DNA from: CBDBLK01 sp965215445 | Lineage (GTDB): Bacteria; Bdellovibrionota; Bacteriovoracia; Bacteriovoracales; Bacteriovoracaceae | NCBI GenBank assembly: GCA_965215445.1 | Contig: CBDCDT010000002.1 | Coordinates: forward strand, 682,001-746,000 | Direction: 5' to 3' | DNA: 64,000 bases | Shown: one piece after another, positions 17,785 to 25,561 of the stretch | How positions within the stretch are numbered: position 1 is the first letter of the stretch | Layout: each line of letters begins with the position of its first letter | The notes under the pieces: model-generated | Databases searched by the model: none | Told to the model about the DNA's origin: nothing | The model's input: the letters and a program-made list of their open reading frames with translations, nothing else | Program-made: the position numbers and the translations under genes

Positions 17785-18381
17785 ATGTCTCTTGCAAAGG
17801 AATCCTTGTTTCTCTTTTGTGTCGGCTTTCTCGGTTTGGCTCAGGCAAATACTTCTCAAATCGTGACGGCCGTACTTTTGAATGAGGATGGAAATCCTCG
17901 CTGTAAAATCGTGCAAAATGAATCTGGCCTTTTGTCTTCTGAACACTTTGATGATTTTGTCGAAACAAATCCTCAAGCAAAAGACGTTCTTAATCAACTC
18001 GATAGTTTGGAAGAGTGTGATAACGGAGACGAACTCTACGCCGAATTTGTGCTAAACCCACAAGAAATTTCTATGTCGGGAGTGCCTAGACCGGTACAAG
18101 GAATGGCCATGATTGCTTCAACTTTTGCAATCTTGAATTTTGGCTACGATTGCGCTATTCACCTCCATGCCACCCCTGGTTTGCGTCCTCCTGGTGCTGT
18201 AGCGGCAAAGGTGGTAGCGGGAGCTAGCGAAGGGATACTTGCTGTAATGGCATCGAGCGTTTTTAGCCTAAGCCTTATGCCTACACTAGGATCATTCATT
18301 GCAGGAAAAGTCATTGGTAGTTCTCTTGCTTATTTAGTGTGTGAACCCCAACCTCGTGATGCTGCTGCCGCAAAAGAATAA
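17785..18381 (+). CDS. Small exported protein with hydrophobic C-terminal half, unknown
   Basis: The 198-residue protein begins with a signal peptide (SLFLFCVGFLGLAQA, residues 7-22). A mature acidic region of about 70 residues follows. The region from about residue 105 is Gly/Ala-rich and hydrophobic (AAKVVAGASEGILAVMASS, then SLMPTLGSFIAGKVIGSSL), which could be two membrane segments. Four or five Cys residues in the mature part may form disulfides. It is a single-gene unit with its own ribosome site and a strong terminator, like the other small secreted genes here. Function is unknown. Confidence 0.7.
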   Translation: MSLAKESLFLFCVGFLGLAQANTSQIVTAVLLNEDGNPRCKIVQNESGLLSSEHFDDFVETNPQAKDVLNQLDSLEECDNGDELYAEFVLNPQEISMSGVPRPVQGMAMIASTFAILNFGYDCAIHLHATPGLRPPGAVAAKVVAGASEGILAVMASSVFSLSLMPTLGSFIAGKVIGSSLAYLVCEPQPRDAAAAKE

Positions 18382-18390
18382 AAAAACTGA

Positions 18391-18426
18391 AAAGAACTCC
18401 TAGGGAAACTTTTCTGGGAGTTCTTT
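18391..18426. terminator. Bidirectional terminator between secreted-protein gene and polA
   Basis: The arms AAAGAACTCC (18391-18400) and GGAGTTCTTT (18417-18426) pair perfectly, with U-rich flanks on both strands. It ends the gene at 17785-18381 and the convergent polA transcript. Its loop resembles those of two other terminators in the window (52671-52704 and 57530-57560). Confidence 0.85.
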
Positions 18427-18429
18427 TAC

Positions 18430-21039
18430 TTATTCTTTGAGATCGTGCCAATTAACCCCTGACTTAATGTCCACGATCAAGGGAATGTCTAGTTTGACGA
18501 CTCCCTCCATTTCCTCTTTGACCAAAGTTTTTACCTGTTCCAGTTCGTCTTCCAACACCTCCAGGATGAGTTCGTCGTGGACTTGTAGAAGCATTCTGCT
18601 TTGCAAATTTTCTCTCAATATGCGCTCATCGACGGCAATCATGGCCTTTTTGACGATGTCGGCGGCAGTTCCCTGAATGGGACTGTTAATCGCCACTCTC
18701 TCGGCGGAGGCCTTGACGGTTCGGTTTTTTGAAGCAATGTCGGGCAGGGGGCGCTTTCGGCCCCAGAAGGTCGTGGCATATCCCGTTTTTTCGGCCTCTT
18801 CCTTTAGTAAATCGAGATAACCCTTTATGCGATTAAAGCGTTCAAAATAGGTCGTCATATAATCTTTTGCTTCCTGACGACTAATCTTTAGTTGATTGGC
18901 CAGACCAAAGCTGGATTGGCCATACATCAGGCCAAAGTTGACCGCCTTGGCCCTTGAACGTTGTTCTGAAGTCACTTCATCGAGGGGAACTCCCAGAACT
19001 TCCGAAGCGGTTTGCCGGTGAATATCAACTCCGTTTCTAAAGGAAGCAAGCATTGTTTCGTCGCCGCTAAAATGGGCGAGAAGGCGCAATTCTATTTGGG
19101 AATAATCGGCACCTAAGAGAAGTTTTCCCGGATAGGCGATCAGCCCTTTGCGGATACGTCTTCCCAATTCCGTTCTAATGGGAATATTTTGCAGGTTGGG
19201 ATTGTGAGATGAAAGCCTCCCCGTAGCCGCGACATTTTGATTAAAGTGAGTGTGCAAACGCTTGGTTTTAGGATGAATGAGTTTTGGCAAGGCCTTGACG
19301 TAAGTTGATAACAACTTTCCCGTTTCCCGGTATTGAAGCATAAGCCCCGGCACTGGGCCTATATTTTTGGCATCCAATCTCTCCAAAACTTCACTGTCTG
19401 TTGAAACGCCCGTTTTTGTTTTCTTGAAAGTCGGCATTTTTAGTTTTTCAAAAAGAAATTCACTGACTTGTTTGGGACTATTGAGATTCAAGGCCTCTCC
19501 GTCATTGTAAGCAAAAATTTTCTTCTCAATACTTTCCAGTTTTTTGGCCATTTCTTCTTCGAGTTCATAAAAAAACTCTGGATTGACGAGAATCCCCTGG
19601 CGCTCCATTCGCGCCAAAACGGGAATCAGGGGATTATCCATTTCTTGGTAGACGGAAACGAGATTTTCTTCTTCCAATTTTTTTTCAAAAACTTGCATAA
19701 GTTTGTAGATAAAACAACCGCGTTCTCCACAATAGGCCTGCCGTTCATTATCCAAAGATTTTAGTTCATGTAAGAAGTAATTTTGAACCAATAATTCAAG
19801 TTTGTGACTGGACTCGGGGTTCAAGATATAGTGCATTTGTAAAATATCAAAACGCTGGCACTTGACTTGCAATCCAAACTCTTGGGCATAGGCCATGTTG
19901 CGCTTCCAATCGACCGATCCAATTTTCAAACTTTGATCTCCCCAAATTCTCGTAAGAAATTGCCTTAACTCGCCTGGTGCAAGATTTAAGCTATAGGAAA
20001 CCTTCCCATCCAAAGAAAAAGAAAATCTCTTTATGTTTTGATAAACCAAATCTGGGGAATCAAATACTGTATCTATGGCCAATTTTGAAGAGGGGGCAAT
20101 CTTTTTTGCAATTTGTTCAAGCTGCTCGGGAGTTTCAATGACTCTATGTTCAAAAGAAAATTTACTGTGAGATTCTTTCGTAGCAGACTTAAAATTTTCC
20201 AATTTCTGAACAATGCTCTTAAATCCCAATCCCTTGAGAAAAGTAATGAGTTCTTCTTCTGCTTGCAAAGCATATTGAGTGTTGTCAATCTCAAGTTTTA
20301 AATTAATATCTGGAACAATAGTCACCAATTGCTTTGACAAAAAAGCATCTTCAAGACATTCGGTGAAAGCAGTGGTTAGTTTTTTCCCTTTAAAAGAATC
20401 TTTGGCCTGAATACAATTTTCCAACGTCTCGTGTTCTGCCAAAAGCTTGGCCGCCCCCTTGGCGCCAATCCCTCTCATTCCCGGTACATTATCGGAACTG
20501 TCACCCACCATGGAGAGGTAATCAACGATTTGATGGGGCCAAACGCCCATTTTTTCAAAGACTCCCTTTTCGTCGTAAATTTTATTCTTCATGGTATCGA
20601 GCATTTTGACCGGGCCATTCACCATTTGCATGAGGTCTTTATCCCCTGAGGCAATAAAAATTTCATCAAACCGGCCCTTCCATTGGTGGCAAACCGAACC
20701 AATAATATCATCTGCCTCGTACTTGCTATCCGCATAATGAGATATTTTCATCTTTTCAATGAGTTCCCCAATTAAATCGAACTGGGGAACAAGTTCTTCA
20801 GGGGGTTCTTCTCGATTGGCCTTATACTCGGGGTAAATTTCGTTGCGAAAGGAATCTCCCGGCATATCTCGAGCGAGAAGAAGGTGAGAGGGGCGGTATT
20901 CTGAAAGCAGTTTGATTAACATGGTTAGAACGCCGTAAACAGCGTTTACCGGCCTTCCATCTGGAGCGTGCAAGGGGCGAATGGCGAAGAAGGCGCGAAA
21001 AATAAAATTGCTGAGGTCTACAATAACAAGACGTTTCAT
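18430..21039 (-). CDS. polA: DNA polymerase I, proofreading site degenerate
   Basis: The 869-residue enzyme has an N-terminal 5' nuclease (residues 1-290; LLARDMPGDSFRNEIYPEYK and DNVPGMRGIGAKGAAKLL), a 3'-5' exonuclease-like middle and a full polymerase domain. The latter shows motif A LLGADYSQIELRLLAHFSGD, motif B RAKAVNFGLMYGQ and motif C LQVHDELILE. In the middle domain the exonuclease acid pair is lost: AIDTVFDS replaces the expected DxE motif, and the later Asp motifs are also absent. It should fill gaps and remove RNA primers without proofreading, as in Thermus and Bacillus. It is followed by a shared terminator. Confidence 0.98.
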   Translation of the reverse strand: MKRLVIVDLSNFIFRAFFAIRPLHAPDGRPVNAVYGVLTMLIKLLSEYRPSHLLLARDMPGDSFRNEIYPEYKANREEPPEELVPQFDLIGELIEKMKISHYADSKYEADDIIGSVCHQWKGRFDEIFIASGDKDLMQMVNGPVKMLDTMKNKIYDEKGVFEKMGVWPHQIVDYLSMVGDSSDNVPGMRGIGAKGAAKLLAEHETLENCIQAKDSFKGKKLTTAFTECLEDAFLSKQLVTIVPDINLKLEIDNTQYALQAEEELITFLKGLGFKSIVQKLENFKSATKESHSKFSFEHRVIETPEQLEQIAKKIAPSSKLAIDTVFDSPDLVYQNIKRFSFSLDGKVSYSLNLAPGELRQFLTRIWGDQSLKIGSVDWKRNMAYAQEFGLQVKCQRFDILQMHYILNPESSHKLELLVQNYFLHELKSLDNERQAYCGERGCFIYKLMQVFEKKLEEENLVSVYQEMDNPLIPVLARMERQGILVNPEFFYELEEEMAKKLESIEKKIFAYNDGEALNLNSPKQVSEFLFEKLKMPTFKKTKTGVSTDSEVLERLDAKNIGPVPGLMLQYRETGKLLSTYVKALPKLIHPKTKRLHTHFNQNVAATGRLSSHNPNLQNIPIRTELGRRIRKGLIAYPGKLLLGADYSQIELRLLAHFSGDETMLASFRNGVDIHRQTASEVLGVPLDEVTSEQRSRAKAVNFGLMYGQSSFGLANQLKISRQEAKDYMTTYFERFNRIKGYLDLLKEEAEKTGYATTFWGRKRPLPDIASKNRTVKASAERVAINSPIQGTAADIVKKAMIAVDERILRENLQSRMLLQVHDELILEVLEDELEQVKTLVKEEMEGVVKLDIPLIVDIKSGVNWHDLKE

Positions 21040-21048
21040 CGAATCCCC

Positions 21049-21564
21049 TTAAGCGTAAGGATTCTCTTTAAACCAGGAAACGTGACGACTTTCAACTTTT
21101 GAGTTGGCCCCGTCGTGCCCCATAACCGAAGTATTGGCAATAACATCCCCCAAGCGGCGACCACTATCGAGCTTGAACAAGAGGTAAAGCTCCAAAGTAA
21201 TGAGTGGAAATCCCAACAAAAGAAAAAAGAGAATCCCCCAAATGGGGATAATTCCAAATAAAAGGGGGATGGAGAAGGGAAGATTGCGCACAAGCGAATG
21301 GCGCATCGTGCAATTCTTTCCCTTTTCAAGTTCAATGACAGCAAGGCCCATAAGCTTCTTACCCACCGATTGACCATTTTGGATGCCATCGGCAACGCTC
21401 ACATAAATCAAGGCCAAAATAAGGCCCCCCGGATAAAACAAAATTGAGGGGATTAAAGCAATGAACAAGTCAATGGCCTTGGCGATGAGCCTCGTCATTC
21501 GGGCAGTGCGAATGGCCCTTTTGAGGATAAAATTTTGCTTTACGCTGTTCATGTCCTTCATCAT
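21049..21564 (-). CDS. RDD-family membrane protein
   Basis: The 171-residue protein has two to three hydrophobic helices. RDD family features are the RLIAKAIDLFIA segment, where Arg and Asp mark the family name, the QSVGKKLMGLAVIE block and the C-terminal GRRLGDVIANT. Some RDD proteins are Na+/H+ or ion transporters, but most have no known role. It is 9 bp upstream of polA on the same strand and probably shares its transcript. It is divergent from trxA. Confidence 0.8.
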   Translation of the reverse strand: MMKDMNSVKQNFILKRAIRTARMTRLIAKAIDLFIALIPSILFYPGGLILALIYVSVADGIQNGQSVGKKLMGLAVIELEKGKNCTMRHSLVRNLPFSIPLLFGIIPIWGILFFLLLGFPLITLELYLLFKLDSGRRLGDVIANTSVMGHDGANSKVESRHVSWFKENPYA

Positions 21565-21677
21565 AACCTGTTGTGAATTGCTCGCCTATTCAAAATTTTT
21601 TACATTTTACTTCTTTTTCGGTTAAAAATCGTGTTGAATCCTCTTTAGGGTTCATTTTTGAAAAAACTGGAGAAAAT

Positions 21678-22004
21678 ATGAGTTCAGTTACGGCCGTTAG
21701 CGTAAATAATTTTGAGGAATCTGTTCTTCAAGAAAAGAACAAACCCGTCTTGGTCGATTTTTGGGCCGAGTGGTGTGGCCCCTGCCGTTCTTTGGCACCC
21801 ATTTTAGAAGAACTGGCCCAAGAATTGGGAGAACAGGCCAAAATCGTTAAAGTCAACGTCGATGATAATGGCGAATTGGCGCAAAAATACGGTATTCGCG
21901 GTATTCCCACCATGATTTTTTTCAAGGGCGGAGAAAATGCCAAAACATTGGTAGGAGTTCAGTCCAAGGAAGAGCTAAAAAAGGCCTTGGAAGAATTGAC
22001 TTAG
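21678..22004 (+). CDS. trxA: Thioredoxin
   Basis: The ATG at 21678, with GGAG 6 bases before it, gives the standard 108-residue thioredoxin. The redox site WCGPC lies at residues 32-36, and the cis-proline region GIRGIPTMIFF follows. It reduces disulfides in cytoplasmic proteins. An upstream in-frame extension of 35 residues has no family support and is rejected. The gmhA ATG lies 7 bp after the stop, so the two are co-transcribed. Confidence 0.97.
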   Translation: MSSVTAVSVNNFEESVLQEKNKPVLVDFWAEWCGPCRSLAPILEELAQELGEQAKIVKVNVDDNGELAQKYGIRGIPTMIFFKGGENAKTLVGVQSKEELKKALEELT

Positions 22005-22011
22005 GCCCTTG

Positions 22012-22596
22012 ATGGAAGGTTTTGCCAAAGCTTCCCTATTGCAGGCCCAAGAGACGTTAGAGCGGTTCATTGCCCGCCCCGAGAACGTCTTGGCAGTAGA
22101 GGAGGGCACACGACTCATGGTCGAGGGCCTTCGCTCTCAATCCAGAATTTTTAGTTGTGGAAACGGTGGTAGTTTGTGCGATTCCATGCATTTTGCGGAA
22201 GAACTGACTGGCCGTTACCGCAAAGACCGTGCCAGTTTGCCCGCCCTTTCTATCGCCGACCCCGCTCACATGACTTGTGTTGCTAATGACTTTGGCTACT
22301 CTCATGTGTTCTCCCGCTTTCTCGAAGGCTGGGCCAAAGAAGGTGATGTTCTCTTGGCCATATCGACCTCGGGAAATTCAGAAAATGTTATCAACGCAGC
22401 AGAGGTCGCCACTCAAAAAAAACTTAAAGTCATAGGACTTTTGGGAAAAACTGGAGGAAAGCTCAAGGATAAAGTAGACCTTCCCATCATTGTTGATTCG
22501 CCCATCACAGACCGTATTCAGGAAATTCATATTAAAATCATTCACCTTTTTATTGAGGGTATTGAGCGGTCTTTGTTTCCCGAAAATTATTCTTAA
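22012..22596 (+). CDS. gmhA: Phosphoheptose isomerase
   Basis: The 194-residue SIS-domain protein has the GmhA blocks FSCGNGGSLCDSMHFAEELTGRY, ISTSGNSENVINA and the C-terminal ITDRIQEIHIKIIHLFIEGIE with the metal-binding His residues. It isomerises sedoheptulose 7-phosphate, the first step to ADP-heptose for the LPS inner core. It is chosen to start at ATG 22012; a TTG just before is less likely. It is not near other heptose genes in this window; it follows trxA. Confidence 0.95.
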   Translation: MEGFAKASLLQAQETLERFIARPENVLAVEEGTRLMVEGLRSQSRIFSCGNGGSLCDSMHFAEELTGRYRKDRASLPALSIADPAHMTCVANDFGYSHVFSRFLEGWAKEGDVLLAISTSGNSENVINAAEVATQKKLKVIGLLGKTGGKLKDKVDLPIIVDSPITDRIQEIHIKIIHLFIEGIERSLFPENYS

Positions 22597-22733
22597 CTGA
22601 CTTATAAACTCTGCCAACCCCTTTTTGGGAACAATTTTCCAAGGTTCAAAAAAGTAAACCACCCAACGCAAAATTCCTTTAGAATAGAAGAGTAACTTAA
22701 AAAATAGACATTTCTGTCGCCGGAGGAGTGAAC

Positions 22734-23468
22734 ATGGATGATTCAACAATTGCAAATGGTGCTAATGATATGGCCGCCAACCCCGAATTTGCCAACAATG
22801 CCGTTGGAGGCATGGGGGCCGGAAACTCAATGATTAATACCCTCGCCGATTTTTTTCAAAGTGGTGGTGTCTTTATGTGGATCATCCTCATAGTAGGCCT
22901 GATTGGCATTGCCATTGCTTTTGAACGTTTTGCCAAATTAAGTTTTCGATTCGATGTCGATGGTTCAAGTTTTATGAACGAACTTCAAAGATATATTCTT
23001 TCCAACGACATTCAAGGGGCCATCCGCGCCTGTTCAGGAAGTCTTGCAGCACTTCCCAAAGTTCTCAAGAGCGGATTGAAACGAGCAGATCAATCCGAAG
23101 AGCAAATCCGAAACGCCGTCGATGCAACAGCATTGGAAGTCGTTCCCAAAGTTGAACTTCGATTGAATTATCTTCAAATGATTGCCAATATTTCCACTTT
23201 GTTTGGACTTCTTGGAACTATTCAGGGACTTATCCAATCTTTTGCAGCAGTAGGACAGGCCGATCCTGCCCAAAGGCAACAGCTTTTAACATTGGGGATT
23301 GCCAAGGCCATGAATACCACGTTTTTAGGTCTACTCGTGGCAATCTCGATCATTGTCATCCACACTTATTTGAAGGCCAAGGCCGATAAAATTGTCAATG
23401 AAATCGACGAATTTTCGGTCAAGTTGCTCGACCTTTTGGGAACCAAGCAAGAAAAAAAGAACTCATAA
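22734..23468 (+). CDS. tolQ: TolQ/ExbB/MotA-family proton channel subunit
   Basis: The ATG at 22734 follows a strong GGAGGAG site. The product (244 residues) has an Asn/Gly/Ala-rich N-terminal tail, a first membrane helix around residues 40-65 (FMWIILIVGLIGIAIAFERF) and two more helices after residue 140. The segment NISTLFGLLGTIQGLIQSF is the channel-forming helix of the family. It should form the pentameric stator that uses proton flow at the inner membrane. Two TolR-like genes follow, so a TolQ-TolR-TolR motor is expected. Confidence 0.92.
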   Translation: MDDSTIANGANDMAANPEFANNAVGGMGAGNSMINTLADFFQSGGVFMWIILIVGLIGIAIAFERFAKLSFRFDVDGSSFMNELQRYILSNDIQGAIRACSGSLAALPKVLKSGLKRADQSEEQIRNAVDATALEVVPKVELRLNYLQMIANISTLFGLLGTIQGLIQSFAAVGQADPAQRQQLLTLGIAKAMNTTFLGLLVAISIIVIHTYLKAKADKIVNEIDEFSVKLLDLLGTKQEKKNS

Positions 23469-23486
23469 TTTCGGAGAGAGTTGTTT

Positions 23487-24038
23487 ATGTTAAGGCCTCC
23501 AAGCAGCAGAAGAAAAGTTTCGGCCGAAGCAAAACCGAATATGACTCCTATTTTGGATGCCATCTTCATATTAATTTTCTTTCTCATCATGTCGGCAAGC
23601 TTTATTAAGATTTATGAGATTGCCAGCGACGTCCCCTTGATCTCGGCAAAACCTTCGCCCCCTCCCAAGACAAAACCGCTGGCACTCACTCTCCACATCA
23701 AAGATTCAAACATCGCCTTGCTTACGGGAGTGCCTGGCAGAGTTATTCAAACATTTCCCAAAGTAGGGGAAGGTGAATACGATTTTGAAAATTTACGCAA
23801 CTACTTGATTGAAAAGATTAAAAAGAAGCATCCCGAAGAGCGATCAATTATTCTCGAACCAAAAATTGATTTAAAATACGAAGTTATCGTTAAAATCATG
23901 GATGCTGTCCGCGTTTTAAAGAAAACTGATCCTGCCTTTTTCACCAAAAAGACAGGGGATTTTGGCTCTTTTGACGAAAGACATTTTAATCTTTTCGACA
24001 AAATAGTCTTTGGTAATATCCAAAGTTTTGCCAAATAA
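23487..24038 (+). CDS. tolR: ExbD/TolR-like motor protein (first copy)
   Basis: The 183-residue protein has one N-terminal helix (about residues 19-40) that begins NMTPILDAIFILIFFLIMS, with the conserved membrane Asp needed for proton use. A periplasmic domain of about 140 residues follows and is longer and more divergent than in E. coli TolR. The gene starts at the ATG 23487, 18 bp after tolQ. It pairs with TolQ in a proton-driven complex. Confidence 0.9.
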   Translation: MLRPPSSRRKVSAEAKPNMTPILDAIFILIFFLIMSASFIKIYEIASDVPLISAKPSPPPKTKPLALTLHIKDSNIALLTGVPGRVIQTFPKVGEGEYDFENLRNYLIEKIKKKHPEERSIILEPKIDLKYEVIVKIMDAVRVLKKTDPAFFTKKTGDFGSFDERHFNLFDKIVFGNIQSFAK

Positions 24039-24053
24039 TTACAAGAGCATGAT

Positions 24054-24560
24054 ATGAGAACAAGAAGTATTCGCCATAGAGGAAGCAGGAGAAAGGAAGG
24101 GGTTCTCGAGTTTGATATTACCTCTCTCCTCGATATTTTGGTCATTATATTGGTCTTTCTACTTAAAAGTTACAATTCATCGGGAATTGTGATTAATGTT
24201 CCCAAAGAAATTCAACTACCTCCGTCTCAATCCATTTCTCTTAACACTTCGGGAGTCAATATTCAGGCCTCTGAAGACATTATCTATGTTGATGATAAAG
24301 TTGTTTACCGGAAAGAAGAGGCCAAAACACCACTGGATCAAATGAACATCATCTATCCCGTCTATGACGAATTAGTTAAGAAAAAAAGTATCGTCGAACA
24401 AATTCAAAAAACATCTCCCCAGGCCAAGCCTTTTTCAGGAGTGGTTAATCTCGTCTTGGATAAATCTATGCGCTACAGCATTATGCAGCGCTTAATGCAC
24501 TCCTGTGCCGAGGCCGGTTTTAAAACTTATAAGTTTATAGTTCTCGGGCAAGACAACTAA
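24054..24560 (+). CDS. tolR: ExbD/TolR-like motor protein (second copy)
   Basis: The 168-residue protein has an Arg-rich cytoplasmic start (RSIRHRGSRRKEG) and a single helix that begins EFDITSLLDILVIILVFLL, containing the conserved Asp. The periplasmic part ends in a TolR-like alpha/beta segment (SGVVNLVLDKSMRYSIMQRLMHSCAEAGF). It follows the first TolR-like gene by 15 bp. Two unequal TolR proteins with one TolQ match the Agl gliding and Tol-type motors of Myxococcus and Bdellovibrio. Confidence 0.9.
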   Translation: MRTRSIRHRGSRRKEGVLEFDITSLLDILVIILVFLLKSYNSSGIVINVPKEIQLPPSQSISLNTSGVNIQASEDIIYVDDKVVYRKEEAKTPLDQMNIIYPVYDELVKKKSIVEQIQKTSPQAKPFSGVVNLVLDKSMRYSIMQRLMHSCAEAGFKTYKFIVLGQDN

Positions 24561-24661
24561 AAAACCGTCAAGAAATTGTTATAGTCACAAGATTTTGTAA
24601 AAATTCATCACTTTTTTTTGCAACATATACGGATTTTCAATAACTTACAGGGCATTCAACT

Positions 24662-24677
24662 TGGCATCTATTTTGCA
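24662..24677 (+). promoter_or_regulatory. Sigma-54 promoter candidate
   Basis: TGGCA (24662-24666) and TTGCA (24673-24677) place the invariant GG and GC 12 bp apart, as required for a -24/-12 promoter. Only two bases of the core consensus TGGCAC-G-N4-TTGCW differ. Transcription would begin near 24688, just before the ribosome site AAGGAG and the ATG at 24715. Confidence 0.6.
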
Positions 24678-24714
24678 TCTCTCTTGAACAACAAGATTGA
24701 CGCAAGGAGATTTC

Positions 24715-25023
24715 ATGCTTTCTGAACAAAGAAAAATTATCGGAGAATTTAAGGCCCTCAACTCTGCTTCCACTCAAAAAGAAATGGCCGACTCTTTGGG
24801 TATTGAAAAAACTCGCTACTTTAGACTTCTCAACGGGTGCGAAATGAAGCTCTCCGAATATCTGACCATGAAAAAGGCAATTGATGAGAAGCTGCGGGCA
24901 GAAGGCCATGATAACAGCATCACAGGACTTGGGTCAAAAACCCAACAAGACCTATTTATGATTATTCTCAGGGCCAAGCGAATGCAACAAATTATCAAAA
25001 AAACACGTTTGGCCGTTGAATGA
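24715..25023 (+). CDS. Small helix-turn-helix protein
   Basis: The start at 24715 has AAGGAGA 4-10 bases upstream and gives 102 residues. Residues 18-45 (STQKEMADSLGIEKTRYFRL) form a likely XRE-type helix-turn-helix. The C-terminus is basic and helical (IILRAKRMQQIIKKTRLAVE). It is the first gene behind the sigma-54 promoter candidate and is followed by an unknown winged-helix-like gene. It is probably a DNA-binding regulator; target unknown. Confidence 0.65.
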   Translation: MLSEQRKIIGEFKALNSASTQKEMADSLGIEKTRYFRLLNGCEMKLSEYLTMKKAIDEKLRAEGHDNSITGLGSKTQQDLFMIILRAKRMQQIIKKTRLAVE

Positions 25024-25047
25024 TTTAACTTTAAACAAGGAGACAAT

Positions 25048-25554
25048 ATGCAAGGTGTTCTGGTCGTTGAAAGAATTGTTTTGGAATGTTTGGAAAAGTA
25101 TCCACAGAGGTTTTTTGCCATTCAAAAAGATACTGGACTTAACCATAATCTTTTAATCAATGTTCTTTCCATTTTGCTTATGCGGGGAATGATTCATTTT
25201 AAGAATTCCGAATACAGTTTAAATTTATCCAAAAAACCCAATTGGGTGAATAATATTAACGATAAAACCTTTGTCAAAGTGGAACTAAAAGAACTCTTTT
25301 CCAGCTTGGTTAATGAATATTACAAAAAAGAGAAGAGCAGTGATGTTTCATTAAATATTCAAAAAATATGGCTTACTAAAGAAGAACGTAAAAAATTGCA
25401 GAGCAAACTGGAAGATATTAAATGCTTTATTAAAAGGATAGAAAACAAACGTAAATTTTATCCCCAAAACGAAATTACGAAGGAAAAACAAATTTTAATC
25501 TGGGGAGCATCTCCTTATCATACTCTTATTAATAGTATCATCAATAATGTATGA
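25048..25554 (+). CDS. Unknown protein, possible winged-helix regulator
   Basis: The 168-residue product follows an AAGGAG ribosome site. Residues 10-60 (ECLEKYPQRFFAIQKDTGLNHNLLINVLSILLMRGMIHF) could form a winged helix. A lysine-rich helical region follows (LTKEERKKLQSKLEDIKCFIKRI). The last third is weakly like the end of the TIGR02147/DUF4423 family common in Bdellovibrio, but I cannot confirm that by eye. It forms a two-gene unit with the helix-turn-helix gene upstream. It ends 7 bp before the convergent metH stop. Confidence 0.55.
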   Translation: MQGVLVVERIVLECLEKYPQRFFAIQKDTGLNHNLLINVLSILLMRGMIHFKNSEYSLNLSKKPNWVNNINDKTFVKVELKELFSSLVNEYYKKEKSSDVSLNIQKIWLTKEERKKLQSKLEDIKCFIKRIENKRKFYPQNEITKEKQILIWGASPYHTLINSIINNV

Positions 25555-25561
25555 AAGCTGG

